Part shown: positions 12,159 through 24,529 of the stretch, in pieces | Position numbering within the stretch: position 1 is the first letter of the stretch | Layout: each line of letters begins with the position of its first letter | NCBI GenBank assembly: GCA_024500155.1 | Contig: CM044880.1 | Location: 7,440,001-7,504,000 of the forward strand | Length of the DNA stretch: 64,000 bases | Direction of reading: 5' to 3' | Source of the DNA: Chenopodium formosanum | Taxonomy: Eukaryota; Streptophyta; Magnoliopsida; Caryophyllales; Amaranthaceae | Made by a program: the position numbers and the translations under genes | The notes under the pieces: model-generated | Told to the model about the DNA's origin: nothing | Databases searched by the model: none | Seen by the model: the letters and a program-made list of their open reading frames with translations, nothing else

Positions 12159-12295
12159 GGGCCTGTTCTCTTACGTTGAAATTCAGTTCAGTTCAGTTCA
12201 GTTCAGTTCAGGTCCTAATTTCCTTCTCTTATAAAATATTCATTTCATTTCAATTTAGTTCAGTTCAGTTCAGCTCGGTTCAGTTCAAAATCCAT
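12159..12295. mobile_element. GTTCAG-type MITE, copy 2 (3' end truncated)
   Basis: Begins GGGCCTGTTCTCTTACGTTG, then GTTCAGTTCAG repeats and the shared core CTTCTCTTATAAAATATTCA. The opposite terminal repeat is missing. It lies head to head with copy 1. Confidence 0.6.
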
Positions 12296-12382
12296 TGTAT
12301 GAAAGAGTATACTCTTCAGACTTTTTTGAGTAGTTCACCGAATTTATTCTATTGTTTGTAATTTTATTTACCTTCATATGTC

Positions 12383-12458
<76 letters not shown>
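12383..12458. repeat. (TAA)n microsatellite
   Basis: About 25 tandem TAA units, possibly the tail of a decayed LINE, since it follows GTCAATAATAA. Confidence 0.9.
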
Positions 12459-12477
12459 TATTCTATAGTATGAGGCT

Positions 12478-12726
12478 CGTTGTCAGGCGATTGGTTAGTT
12501 ATGGGTTTATTCCCTTCTCCTTTTCTTCGTTTGGTGAATTAGAGTAGGAGGTTGTTGCGTTGCTTAAGCGAATTCAGAGGTTCTCGACGACGCAAGACAT
12601 TGGAGCACGTGATGCAGCTCATATTTTTACTAGGGTAGGCTTTACTATTGCTAGAGGAGTGGGGGCCCATATTGTATCTCGGCTTCCCACTAATTTATTG
12701 TAGGTTGTATGACTTTTGTTTTTGAG

Positions 12727-12728
<2 letters not shown>
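12478..12728 (+). pseudogene. LINE 3'-end fragment with simple-sequence tail
   Basis: A less AT-rich stretch with a frame (one in-frame stop) reading ALLKRIQRF...ARDAAHIFTRVG...SRLPTNLL-stop. This resembles the last RNase H helix of plant LINEs. A (TAA)n tail (about 12729-12771) and (AAAT)n (about 12779-12810) follow. Weak similarity; inferred from the pattern plus the tail. Confidence 0.35.
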
Positions 12729-12772
<44 letters not shown>

Positions 12773-12810
12773 CATAAAAAATAAATAAATAAATAAATAA
12801 ATAAATAAAA
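12729..12810. repeat. (TAA)n and (AAAT)n microsatellites
   Basis: Two adjacent simple repeats directly after the putative LINE end. Confidence 0.9.
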
Positions 12811-13235
12811 AGACAGTAGTTTTAAGAGTTTAAATTAGCTGAGTCAAAAAGTTAGAATTGCTAAAGGTAAAGCATTTAGTGTTTGATTAAATCAAATAAA
12901 CTCTCATATGATAGCCTTTTAATGTTAACTTAGGGATTGTATGTAAAACCTAGCTAAAACAAAATAAGGCTATTTTGGGAGGTTGTATATACCATATACC
13001 ATGCATCGTCATCTATTTTTTTTTTTTATTTACTACGAAGTATTTTAATATTGTAGTTATTAATTTTTTTTTTATATAATATTTTACACAATATTTATAT
13101 CTAACCGTTAAAAATTTGGAGATACATCTCCTTTTATAACAATTATTCACTAAAAATGATTTAGATAATTATTTATCTTTCTCCATATATAATGAAAAAT
13201 AAATGTTTAACACTCAATAATACGGTTTGAAGAGA

Positions 13236-13340
13236 GTGAAATATAGCTCAAGTGGTTAGAGCTCCCTTCCAGATTCCAGGAGATCATGGGATCGATTCTC
13301 ACCCCTGCCCTTGTAGCTCTCTAAACACCAAAAAAAAATA
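13236..13340 (+). mobile_element. tRNA-derived SINE, copy 1
   Basis: Contains an RNA polymerase III A box (TAGCTCAAGTGG, 13243-13254) and a B box (GGATCGATTCT, 13289-13299) 34 bp apart, then a non-tRNA 3' part and an A-rich end (from about 13330). It lacks a tRNA-like acceptor stem, so a SINE fits better than a tRNA gene. A related copy lies inverted at 24530-24610. Confidence 0.65.
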
Positions 13341-13344
13341 ATAT

Positions 13345-15440
13345 GGTCTGAATAAATTAAATAGGAGTATAGGACTCATCAGCATGATTAATGCTATTGA
13401 AGTCGACGTGTTTAGAGCACATATTAGTAGTAAGATCCCATAAAATAGATTGTTTTTTCTGTTTCTAGCCAGGCATGCATGTTTAGCGCAATAACTATCT
13501 TAGGAATCGATATGATTTTTATACCCAATGATTTATAGTACGTATATCTATTGTTTAACATCTACCATGTGCAACTCCACAGATTATGCAAAGAATAAGA
13601 ATAATTAATGACCTTGTTTAACATTATCAACGACATTGTCAAGAGATTGGTTACTTAGAATGTATTAAATATTGTAAATATTAATTAATACTGCATTATT
13701 GCCCGACTATCCATAAGATAAATCATGAATAAGACTCCCCAAGAAGAAGGGAGTAACAAGGCCTTGAAATATGATTATCCTAATATTAGACACTTTGAAA
13801 CGGCACATAATCGAGAAATTAATTAAAATAGAGTATCTTATTTAGTATGTCGTGTAAGTTGTATACCAGTATTATTTTATATCTTATGGTATATGTATGT
13901 CATATCATTAGTTAGTACTTACATTTTTGATTAATTGATATATTTTGTTTGACATTATATATATACATAAATTACTTTGACTCTCTTTTGTGGATATTTA
14001 GTTAAAGGGGAAAAAAAATCATATGTAATATTGTTAGATTTGTTTTAATGTATAATTACAAAAATTAATATAATTTTTTGCTTATTAATAATCAAATATA
14101 TTAATGTGTTATTATTAGCATAATAAAGAAGCATGTCAATTAATATGAAATGGACAAAAATTAAATAATATTTTCAGCTTCCATTGATCAATGTCATCTC
14201 CATATAACTTATAATTGGACTGTCAAGTTTGAATATTATGCTATATTTTTTACTAGGATTTCTTATGACATGGAGTTGAATCACCCTTGTTCCATTAGTC
14301 AATATATGAGTTTAAAATTGAATTAAATTGTAATTATATATCCATAGACATAATTTTCTATAAACCTCGAATCCCACGTTTACACGTAAGACCTTTCAAA
14401 TTTTTGTAGCAAAGTCGTTGCAATGAGCTCATATGAGTGTAGAATTTTTGACGCACAATATAATTGTCTCTTAAAGTGTCAGCTATGCAACGTGTAGTGG
14501 ATTGTGATGAGGGTGCCTAGTGAGAACAACCAAGAGCAATTTATTGTAAGAAATTAGTTTTTTTTAGATATTAACATTAGAGTTAATTGTATTTAATTAC
14601 ATATATACATTTCATGCATCAAAGCAACAATTTGACATCAATTTAAAAACAACCACATGATAATGGTGCATTATATAGTTCAACTTCGGATTTTTAATTA
14701 TCCATACGTGCAAAAAAAAAAAAAAAAAAAAAAAAAGGGGTGAAAGCAATTTAGTTTTTGATCAAAGGAGTAAAATTTCACAATCATTCTCTTGTTCTCT
14801 AACTAACTAACTCAATGTCATTTTGCTTTTATTATGACTGCAAAAGTGCTTCACTATATTTATGTGTTGAATCTATTGTTGTCAACATATAAGTTGTCTT
14901 ACATTGAACAAAGATGAGTAAAACTACCACTTTATAAACTAGTAGATCAGAGTTACTTATACTATCGCAAATTAGTTTGAAAGTGGTATCTCATTTAATT
15001 ACGCTTGTAAGCGAATCAAAATCCCCTCTTTATCTAGTTACCTTGACATATTTCACTTCTTCCTTGTGTGGTATAATACGTGTTCAATTATAGTCTTCTT
15101 ACACATAAGTATCAACTCTAATGCCAAGATCAATATTATTTGTAAGCAAGATAGCTACCACTTGTTATTAATTTTGATCTAAAACGTAACTAAATGACAC
15201 AAGTATTTCATCATCAAATCGTGTGAACCATCGATGAAGTCAACCATAAAGTCTTTTTCCATCTATATATATCATGCACTATCATTCGTATATGACTTCC
15301 TGACTAGTCACATTTGGAACATTATTGTTCCAATTAATATACTGTGTATATATTATCATCATTATCACGATCATATACTTTTCTTTTGTCTAACTAACCT
15401 AATTTTAATACTACATGTCTAATCTTATTCGGTTATTTTC
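13345..15440. other. Intergenic, no gene seen
   Basis: Very AT-rich. A poly-A run of about 27 bases lies at 14711-14737. No domain or RNA gene was recognised. Confidence 0.55.
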
Positions 15441-15441
15441 C

Positions 15442-15449
15442 TATATATA
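15442..15449 (+). promoter_or_regulatory. Putative TATA box of the orphan MFS exon
   Basis: TATATATA, 133 bp before the ATG at 15582. The spacing is comparable with TATA motifs before the four complete paralogues (107-161 bp). Confidence 0.4.
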
Positions 15450-15581
15450 CACATTTTCACTTCACATTAGCCTTATTAGTAAGTTAAGGTCACCTCATTT
15501 ACTCATTTTCTCAACGTATAGTCCTACATATATACTACAACTTAAAATAACATATATCTTGATTAGTCTCAATAGCTAGCC

Positions 15582-15951
15582 ATGACCGTTGGAGGCAATG
15601 GTGGGCTCCACTTTGTGGTACGGGTCATCACGGGGCGGTGGTTCATGGTGTTTTCCACCCTCCTAGTGATGTCCATGGCAGGGGCTACGTACATGTTTGG
15701 ATTGTACTCGCCGGACATAAAAAGGTCCCTAGGGTATGATCAAAGTACGCTAAACCTCCTTAGTTTTTTCAAAGACTTGGGGTCTACGGTAGGAATACCC
15801 GCCGGTCTACTTATGGAAATCGCACCACCTTGGGTGGTTCTAACCGTGGGTGCGATCCTCAATTTCTTCGGTTACTTTATGATTTGGCTAGCCGTTTCAG
15901 GCCATATAGCCAGGCCTGCCGTTTGGCAAATGTGCCTCTATATTTGTATAG
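15582..15951 (+). pseudogene. Orphan first exon of a Nodulin-like MFS transporter gene (copy 1)
   Basis: Encodes 123 residues plus one base of the next codon, the same as exon 1 of the four complete paralogues downstream. It has the RWFMVFSTLLVMSMAGATYMF first membrane helix, the GYDQSTLNLLSFFKDLGS block and the WQMCLYICIG end. The frame is open, the start context matches its paralogues, and a consensus donor (ATAG|GTACGT) follows at 15951/15952. No matching exon 2 lies before the next gene's exon 1 at 20221. The gap instead holds a MITE and a Mutator-like element. Read as a truncated gene copy, it would yield a short stub ending soon after the donor. The phase-1 donor could also splice to the acceptor at 22703, giving an alternative first exon for copy 2; that is untested inference. 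Confidence 0.75.
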
Positions 15952-16012
15952 GTACGTATTTTTAGTTAGTATTGCTGTGTTATATTACATGCATTTTAGT
16001 TTCAAATATATA

Positions 16013-16103
16013 CTCCCTCCGTCCCTTAATACAATGTCTCTTTTGAGCATTTATTCCTCACATAATAAAGAGAAAGAGGCATTGTATTAAGGAACGGAGG
16101 GAG
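16013..16103. mobile_element. Stowaway-like MITE, 91 bp
   Basis: CTCCCTCCGTCCCTTAATAC and its inverted copy at the right end (ACGGAGGGAG), flanked by TA on both sides (16011-16012, 16104-16105). Terminal repeats span about 32 bp with few mismatches. It sits 61 bp after the splice donor of the orphan exon. Confidence 0.85.
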
Positions 16104-16784
16104 TATTAAGCAATTAGCATCGACTTTATGATATTGATATTTGACACCATCATTCGTAACAAATAGCTAATCTTATTATGTCATTTGCTTAATATTGCCA
16201 AATTGAGTAGTTATCTTCGTATATACGTTCGCTATTTTAATATTGGATAAGTGTTAGCATTTTCTCTTGTTGAATCACCCTAGTTGTATTAGTCAATTTA
16301 AGAGTTTAAAATTGAATTACATTGTAATTATATGTCCATGAATATAATTTTTTATAAACCTCAAATCCCGTGTTTACACGTAAGACCTTTCAACTCTTAA
16401 ATCGTCATTTACAATATATTCATTGAGAGTGTATTTGCATCATAAATTATTGTTTGAAGAACTAAGAATTATTGTTATGTTGTGTAAATTACCTTTCTTA
16501 TATACGGATATGAGTACTAGTTACAACATGTATATAAGACCTTTTCCCAAATATTATACTAGTTTAGAAATGTAAACCCAGGAAGAGACACTAATATAAT
16601 ACATAACCATGCATAGAAAAGTAACGAAGATTTGAATCCTACATCTCTAAGATAATCTGGTTAAAAGTTTTATCAAGTGAGCCAGTCTTGTTTGGTACCA
16701 TGCTCCGCCCGTCTCAATTTGCATCTCCCATTTGACCTTAAAATAAGAAATTTTTAATTAGATAAACAAGTGAAACAAGACTGA

Positions 16785-16793
16785 ATAATATAA
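16785..16793. repeat. Left 9-bp target-site duplication of the Mutator-like element
   Basis: ATAATATAA, identical to 17933-17941. Confidence 0.8.
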
Positions 16794-17932
16794 GGAAAAT
16801 TTCACATTTGCTGCCAGCAAAAAGACCCTAAATCACATTTACTACCGCTTTAATTTTTTATTTTAAATTGCTACCACCTAAATCAGCTTTTTTTTAAATC
16901 ACTACCACTTAACGGACACCGTTAGTATAACCGTTACCACCACCCAACCACCATCCAGCCACCACCCAACCACTGTCCACCCACCACTCCTTCCCACCCA
17001 CCAGCTGCCCAATCCACCGCCACTGTTCAACATCATCCCCACCGCAACCACCACCCAACCCGCTCCTTCCCCACCCACCAGCTACCAAATCCCCAGCCGC
17101 GACCTCAGCCGCTCAAACCACCATCAACAACCGCCAATCAGCAACATAACCACCATCAATTACCAACCCTTTCGCTTCCTCATTCCCCTGCTCCTTCGCA
17201 TCACCACCAATCGGCACCAACACCCAATCCCAGTCGCCGCACACAACAATCGAACCCAAATTTGCAACCCTAGCCTCGTAACCCCAACAATCGGCACACA
17301 ACAATCGCAACCCCCAACAACAGTCGGCGTCGCGATCCCAACCCCGTTCGCATCCCCCTCCTCTCGAAAACCTGCCTCGATCCCAGCCAAAAACCCCAAT
17401 TGAGCAAATCTCAAACCCCAATTCAATTAAGCATGTGGGTGACGAGAGTGGAGAATGTGGGTGAAAGAGAAGGAAGAAGAGTGGTTTTTGTGGAGTTTTC
17501 CGGTGGCGAGGTGGAGTATAATTGGTTGGGGGGCGGATTCCGATGGGAGGAAGGGGAAAGAGATAGATTTGGTTCGAGGTGGGGGTCGGGCAGCGAGAAC
17601 GGGGAAAGGGAAGGGGGTTCATTGGCTGCGTAGGGGTGGGGGAAATGGAGGGGGTGGGTTTGCGCCGGCGCCGACAGGGGGGAGGGAAGGGGTGGCAGTT
17701 AAGGGGGGTGGCAGGGGAGGGGGAGGGTGGTTATTATTTTTCTAATTTTTTTTAATTTTTAAATTTATTGATTTTTTATTAATAAATTTAACGGAAATCC
17801 TAACGGATTCCGTTAAGTGGTAGTGATTTTTGAAAAACTCTGATTTAGGTGGTAGCAATATAAAATAAAAAATTAAAGGGGTAGCAAATGTGAATTAGGG
17901 TCCTTTCCCTGGTAGCAAATGTGAAATTTTCC
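16794..17932. mobile_element. Non-autonomous Mutator-like element with long TIRs and GC-rich cargo
   Basis: The 1139-bp element starts GGAAAATTTCACATTTGCTG. Its right end is the inverted copy, and the terminal repeats run to about 95 bp (shared blocks: AATTTTTTATTTTA, TGCTACCACCTAAATCA). It is bounded by exact 9-bp duplications of ATAATATAA, the length made by Mutator transposases. The interior (about 16930-17740) is strikingly GC-rich: C-rich on the left, G-rich on the right. It may contain captured host sequence (Pack-MULE style) or simply be MULE filler. Open frames inside (up to 169 codons) show no known domain and follow composition. Confidence 0.85.
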
Positions 17933-17941
17933 ATAATATAA
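17933..17941. repeat. Right 9-bp target-site duplication of the Mutator-like element
   Basis: ATAATATAA, identical to 16785-16793. Confidence 0.8.
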
Positions 17942-17956
17942 TTATATTACGAAGTA

Positions 17957-19667
17957 TACTAAAAATGTCATTTCAAATAGTCTTTTATATGAGGGGAATT
18001 ATAGTCTAATTAATTAGGTGATGTATTGGGTTATATATTTCGTAGTTTAAATTTCAACAAGGATAAAATTATGAAGGAAAGTAGGCAACGAATGAGCAAG
18101 AGGGAACACTGAACAGGAATTTGCCCCTCCTAAATTTACAAGATTGCAATATCAATAGTTTTCTAGACAACGGCATCAAGTGATTTTAAATTTAGTCTAG
18201 TGGAGACGCAATTTGCCTTTATAAAACCATTTTTTTTCAAAAATAATTGTACTAGTATCATTTTGTATATGAGTCAATATATGACATATCTACATATTTT
18301 GTTTGACCCACGAATATACAGTAAAGCAACTAGTGCCACAAGGCCTACAACTCACCGCATAATGTGACAGCTCTAGAGAAAGGGGTCTTCGAGATAATGC
18401 ATCCATGTATGTACCAAATTGGCTAATTATATGGCTAGAACAGATTGACTTAGATGATTTTAAAATTGTCTGAGCATCCCAAAAATCCACCATGCGTTCA
18501 TGCATCCGACCACACACCAAATTTTAATTTAGGTTTTAAATAAGCAGTAAGATAGTTATAGATACAACAGTTTGCATTATGATGAATTTACATTTTTTTT
18601 TTTTAACCGAGCTTTGTATGCTTTAGCAATTATATATATATATATATAGAATATAGCCTAATCCTTACTTTTTTCGTAAAGTTATATGTACTAAGACGGT
18701 TTTACACCTAAGTAATCTACAAAACAATGTTGAACAACTTAAACAAAAGTAATCCTCCAATGTTCTCATGAAAGACCTCTTATTTATTAATTTTAACTTG
18801 TTCAACAATTTCAATATTACATCCGTTTCATACTATTTGTAGCGATTAGACATTTTTTCTCTCTACTTTATATCAAATCGTTCAAATCGTTGCAAATAGG
18901 AGGTAGTATATATTCATATGTCACGGACTCATGTATAAAATTATAAATGACCATTCCTAGCCCTCATACTTACTAGCAAGTAACAGCAATAATAAGTTTG
19001 TCATGTTGCGATTGGGGTAGCTGTCTACTTATGTCTGTTATATATTCTCTGTGATTGAGTTATTATTGGTTAGTCGGTTGTCAGTTAATGTTGCTTGTAT
19101 TTTAATATTAAATGATATAAGAGTCTTCAAAGGTTTTTTTATGTCTTATTCTCAAATACTCACATCGTTCCGTTCCGTTCCATTGAAATTGCCATAGGAA
19201 AATTGTTTATTTTAATGTGCATAAACTACTACTACTAGGAAGCTTCATACAAATCTATAATAATGAAAAAATGTAAAATTTAATATGGAGTAGTTTCCAC
19301 TAAAGTAGTTTTAGATCCTATATTGGGTTGATAGTGTCAACTTTTTTCTTATGAGTAGGACCTACCTTTGATTAACCCTTTCGCATTGTAGTCGAATCTT
19401 TATGACTATTTTTTAGAGAAATGAGATTGAACTCGTAGTCTTAAAAGTAGAAAATTGGACACGTAATTAAAACCTCTGCTCTATTCTCCTTTATATAATC
19501 TTTGTATAGTCATCTTCAATTTCATACGGCATGATTTAGCTGATAATAAGGAGGGCATATTATTATAGGTAAGTTGATAAAGCATGAGCTTTTTCTATGC
19601 AAGTTTATCTTATTTGAAGTTAATTATAAATATCACTATAGAAATGAATATTAAACTATTAATCCAC
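17957..19667. other. Intergenic, no gene seen
   Basis: AT-rich with an (AT)n tract at about 18630-18649. I looked for the missing second exon of copy 1 here and found none. Confidence 0.55.
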
Positions 19668-20053
19668 ACATTGTCAGATCTTCATCAGTATAATTTCATT
19701 TCAATTAATCACATAATTTTTTAAACCACTTTTGTATTAAAAAACCAACCAATTGAATAATACATCGAGAATCTTTGATAAAACAAAGTAAACTAACAAG
19801 CCTAGTTAAAAGCGCATGATCATATTATATTAAAAGTAAGACAGCTAACAATTCATACAACAACTTGATGAGAAAATTGATTACATGACCTAAATAATTC
19901 AACCTCAAATCCTGGAAAATCTGTTTGAATTCATACTTGCTCTCCAATAACATGGGCTAAGTCAACTATAAGGTCTCAATCTAGAAAAATATCCCAATAA
20001 TAAACATTTTACATAGAGAAAATTTGACCATTCACACTTTAAAACAACGTTCC

Positions 20054-20060
20054 TATATAT
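20054..20060 (+). promoter_or_regulatory. Putative TATA box of MFS copy 2
   Basis: TATATAT after AACGTTCC, 161 bp before the ATG. The duplicate gene has TATAAAT at the same place (26241). Confidence 0.45.
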
Positions 20061-20220
20061 GGTCATAATCTTATCTACTTGCACATTAATTGATGATATT
20101 ATACTAGTATACTACTATATGTGTAACATTATTTCTACATATATGTTCACTCTTACACTATAGTAAGCTCAACTTCAACTCTCCCTCCCTAAACAAATTA
20201 AGTAGCTTTTATTAGCGACG

Positions 20221-21398
20221 ATGGTGGTTGATGGTGGCGGAGGTGGTGGTGGACTTAGTTTCGTAGTACGGGTCACAATGGGACGGTGGTTCATGGTGTT
20301 CTCCACCATCCTAGTGATGTCTGCGGCAGGAGCCACCTACATGTTTGGGTTGTACTCTAAGGACATAAAATCATCCCTAGGGTATGATCAAACTACCCTT
20401 AACCTTCTTAGCTTTTTTAAGGACCTAGGGTCTACAGTAGGGATACCTGCGGGTCTATTGATGGAGATTGCGCCGCCTTGGGTGGTCTTAGCCGTGGGTT
20501 CTGTCCTTAACTTCTTTGGCTACTTCATGATTTGGCTCGCGGTTTCTGGCCGTATAGCCAAGCCCTCGGTTTGGCAAATGTGCTTGTATATTTGCATAGG
20601 TATGTGTTTACTTTCTCTAGTTTATGCCTCTACTTAATTTTTTTAGAGTGCCAAAGCCAAAAAGCCTCTGCTTTCTCCAAAACTTTCTACAAAAATATGA
20701 AAAATCTTTACTTGAAGATCTCATATCTTTATATCTTGAAATTTTCATCATAATATAATACTTCGTATAATATAATGTTATGCGGAGTATTATATTATGA
20801 TAAAATTTTCAAATATCATATCACCATATTGATCGATTTTTTCTTCATGTTAATTAGCACTCAAAAGTTTAGGTTTATCTTTTAAAAGTATACATGTGCA
20901 TAGTTAGTTTTGTTATTCTAACTTAGTAACTTATATTGCATCTTCAAAATTTATGTGGAGTTGGTAGAATCCATTTAGCTTTCAATGCGACCATTATTTT
21001 GAAATTTTGGAGTGCGAATTATATTATATTGTTGCCTTGTTGGTAGGTAAGTTACATTTGTTGAGTCGTCGGTGACTTTTAAACAAGGTGACTATTATTG
21101 GTGATACAACAATTGCATCTAGTCTAATATATTAATATTATGTGTTACTTTGTATATTTTTCTTAGCATATATCCTTGCACTTACATCATGTATATCTTT
21201 GAAAAGTCTTAGTAAGTAGTCCACACTATATTTAATTGCAAATGCCATTCATACTCTTCCTTGCCGGATGGTAATAAGGACTTTAGGCCTGTCAATAATA
21301 TATAGACATGCAGTTATTACAATTTGATAAGGTTTGTCACGTCTACATCTCTAAATTAAGACAAGATGATGCATAAAAGTTTTTAAAATAACTTTTAT

Positions 21399-21437
<39 letters not shown>

Positions 21438-24135
21438 CTTTCTTTGCTCACGTTAGATTCAAACACAATTATGATCTAAACTAGCTTAGATTGATGTATA
21501 TCAAGAATAAAATTAATTAACACTGAGTGTACTCTACATTAATTAACCTCTTTCGTGACAATAGCCTAGACATCCTATAGGAATATCTAACGAATCTGAT
21601 TAATAAGTCTCAAACAGTTACAACCTACACGTACGTACGACGTATTAATTACACTTATCTTAAATCTTATAAGAATATTTTTTATTTTTGAGGCAAATAT
21701 AAGAATAATTACTTGTAATTTTCAATAGCAATCTTTTGATATAATGAGCCGAGTGCCCAGGGACCATGGAGTCTATCTACCATCTACCTAGAACAACATT
21801 AAAAAGCAATAAATTATGTATCAATCTTGAATAAATAATTAGTCTGGTTTGTTTGACTTTGTACTTAGAGAAGTAGCTACTTGAACTAAATCACGTGTAT
21901 TGGCGAGCTAGCTAGTTACAGCCTACGTACAAGAACAACTGAACAAGTAGAAGTTGCGGCAATTTTTTGTCATTTTGCGTAAATGTAGCTGGAGATATTC
22001 TAATAAAGTTATACAAGTAATTACGGTGTAGTAGATAATGATTATAATAAATCCAATATTCTGCTTTTTGTTTATTGCTCTAAGTACAGTGTTTGTTTTC
22101 TTATGGTGTATATTGCCAACTTTATTTAAATTTATTTAATTTTTTTTTTAATTATGATTTACCAAAACTTATAAAAGGCTTTGTTTGATCCTTTGCTAGC
22201 TTATGTTTTATTAGGAGTTTAGGACTCCTATTACTCATTTTCCATTTTGGTTCCTTTTTTTTTTCTTTTTTTTTTTTTTGTTCTATTCACATTGTTTTAT
22301 TCTATTTTTAGTGTACATCTTTTATCTTTTCGCCCTTTATTCTCATATTCTATAATTAACTTATTTCTGACAAAAATACACATTTTGTATATCATCTCTT
22401 TACCTTCATTTTACTTTGTCTTACCATCAATATAATATTACAGTGAATATAAAAGAACCAAAAAATATATATAATAAGACAAATTTAACAAAAGATCCCG
22501 ACATAGCTATATTATTTTTAGTATAACATTGGTCAAACATGGTATAAATAAATAGTGTAAAAGTCCATCACAAGTGGTGCATGCAAGTAATAAAGTACGG
22601 AAGAAGTTCAATAAAAATATCATTTGTGTACGTGTTTTCAATCAAAGTTGAAATGGAAGATCCATAATTAATAACTCATACATTTTGTATTGTGATATGT
22701 AGGTGGAAACTCTCAATCATTTGCAAACACCGGTGCACTTGTTACTTGTGTAAAGAACTTTCCAGAAAGCCGAGGAGTGGTCTTAGGGTTGCTAAAGGGT
22801 TTTGTTGGTCTAAGTGGTGCTATCATAACGCAACTCTACTATGCATTGTATGGTGGGAAGAACTCCAAAGCCCTAATTCTCCTCATCGGTTGGCTACCAG
22901 CCGCGATTTCACTAGTATTCCTACGCACCATCCGGTTTATGAAAGTTGTTAGACAAAAAAATGAGGTCAAATTGTTCTATGAGATTCTCTATATCTCCCT
23001 TGGACTCGCCGGTTTTCTCATGATCATGATCATACTACAAAAGCAGTTAAACTTCAAAAGAAGTGAGTTTGTAGCAAGTGGTGTGGCGGTAGTCATTTTG
23101 CTCCTTTTACCTATTTTAACTGTGGTCAAAGAGGAAATTAGGCAATGGAAGAAGAAGCGAGAATTGTTACAAAATGCTCCTAAGGTAGATGTCGTCGTTA
23201 ACAATGGTGAGGATAAGGAAGACAAGGTTAAGGAGCTTCCTAATAAATCAACTCCTCTTGCATCCGATGAGGTAGTTGCAACATCAAGAGAGGCGGATTC
23301 CTGTTTTCAAAATGTGTTCCGTCCTCCAGAGCGAGGAGAAGATTACACTATACTACAAGCACTCTTTAGTATAGACATGCTCATTCTATTTCTTGCTACC
23401 ATATGTGGAGTCGGTGGTACATTGACCGCGATTGACAATTTAGGTCAAATTGGAACATCACTTGGCTATCCGACTAAAAGCATCAGCACCTTTGTGTCCC
23501 TAGTGAGCATATGGAATTATTTGGGTCGTGTCGTATCAGGTTTCTACTCAGAACACTTATTAAAGAAGTACAAGATTCCAAGGCCACTTTTTCTCACTTG
23601 CATGCTCCTACTCTCTTGTGTTGGGCACCTTCTAATTGCATTCAACGTCAAAAATGGGCTTTACGTTGCGTCTGTGATTATTGGGTTTACATTTGGGGCC
23701 CAATGGCCTTTACTCTTCGGTATAATCTCGGAGTTATTTGGGCTCAAGTATTACTCAACTTTGTACAACTTTGGGTCAGTTGCAAGCCCAATAGGAGGTT
23801 ACATTCTCAATGTGAGGATAACGGGCCATTTATATGATAAGGAGGCCAGAAAGCAATTGGATTCTTTGGGCCGGCCCAGGATAAAAGGGGAAGAGCTAAA
23901 TTGTGTTGGGCAAGAATGTTTTCGTTTAGCATTTCTTATAATCACAGCAGCAACTGTTTTTGGTATGTTAATTTCATTGATTTTGGTGGTAAGAACAAGA
24001 AAGTTTTATAGGAGTGATATTTACAAAAAGTTTAGGGATGCGGCCGTAGTAGAGGAGGATGAGTTGGTAAATGGCGGTGCTATGGTGGCAACAAACGGAG
24101 CGAAAAAGGGGGAGACGACGAAGGTTGGAAGCTAA
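20221..24135 (+). CDS. Nodulin-like domain MFS transporter (NFD4-like), copy 2, two exons, 603 aa
   Basis: Exons 20221-20599 and 22703-24135, joined by a 2.1-kb phase-1 GT-AG intron. The product is a polytopic membrane protein. The Nodulin-like domain comes first (GRWFMVFS at about residue 20, GYDQTTLNLLSFFKDLGS, WQMCLYICIGGNSQ across the splice). Helices with TGALVTCVKNFPESRGVVLG, GLLKGFVGLSGAI and GWLPAAIS follow. A charged loop spans about residues 269-346 and ends in ADSCFQN and GEDYTILQA. The second MFS half has GGTLTAIDNLGQIG, SIWNYLGRV and FGAQWPLLFGIISELFGLKYY, and the tail is VVRTRKFYRSDIYKKF. Twelve to fourteen membrane segments are apparent. It resembles Arabidopsis At2g28120/At2g39210-type proteins and NUCLEAR FUSION DEFECTIVE 4. 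The transported substrate is not known from sequence. Closest paralogue: copy 3. Confidence 0.93.
20600..22702 (+). other. Intron 1 of MFS copy 2
   Basis: GTATGT donor and TGTAG acceptor. Contains a poly-T run of about 36 bases (21402-21437) and a small inverted repeat around 20751-20800 (TAATATAATACTTCG / GGAGTATTATATTA). No other gene is seen inside. Confidence 0.85.
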
Positions 24136-24529
24136 ATGTGTTTGGTTGGGAAATTTTACAAAAACATATGGATAATGTAGTGTAATGGTCATATATTAAG
24201 TACATTATTAATGCATGAAATGCATGGTAGACTGGTCTGACCAAGAAGAAGAACGAAATATATCATTTATGTCTAGTGAATTTTTAAGAGATGACTATTG
24301 TAACGATGGTGAGTTAATATATAGATGAAGATAAAACACGATATGTTAATGTGTAAAGAGAAAATGTTGTATTAAAGTAACAAGTGTGACACTTTTATTT
24401 TTATTTGAAGCAGTTTTGTGCTCCTATTTTGGCATTTTGCCAATTCTCTTTGCAATCTAGTATTGGGTACAATGCTAATTTCTTTGTGATGCTAACGCCT
24501 ATGAAAATTACAAAATATCAAGGAATAGA

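Larger units (their letters stand above)
19668..24526 (+). repeat. Segmental duplication unit A (contains MFS copy 2)
   Basis: Upstream (CATTGTCAGATCTTCA, GCGCATGATCA), coding and downstream (GACCAAGAAGAAGAA, CTATGAAAATTAC) blocks recur in the same order at 25852-30156. The shared flanks show a duplication of the whole locus, not of the coding part alone. Confidence 0.75.

Noticed and set aside
12176..12361. Ser-Val-Gln-rich frames here and at 25425-25721 and 36989-37207
   Set aside because: Translations of the GTTCAG repeats of MITEs; not proteins.
13243..13299. Possible tRNA gene
   Set aside because: A and B boxes are present, but no acceptor stem or anticodon arm can be closed, and a related copy exists at 24.5 kb. 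SINE is the better call.
17113..17745. Overlapping open frames of 77-169 codons on both strands
   Set aside because: They lie inside the Mutator-like element, follow its GC bias, overlap on both strands and show no domain.
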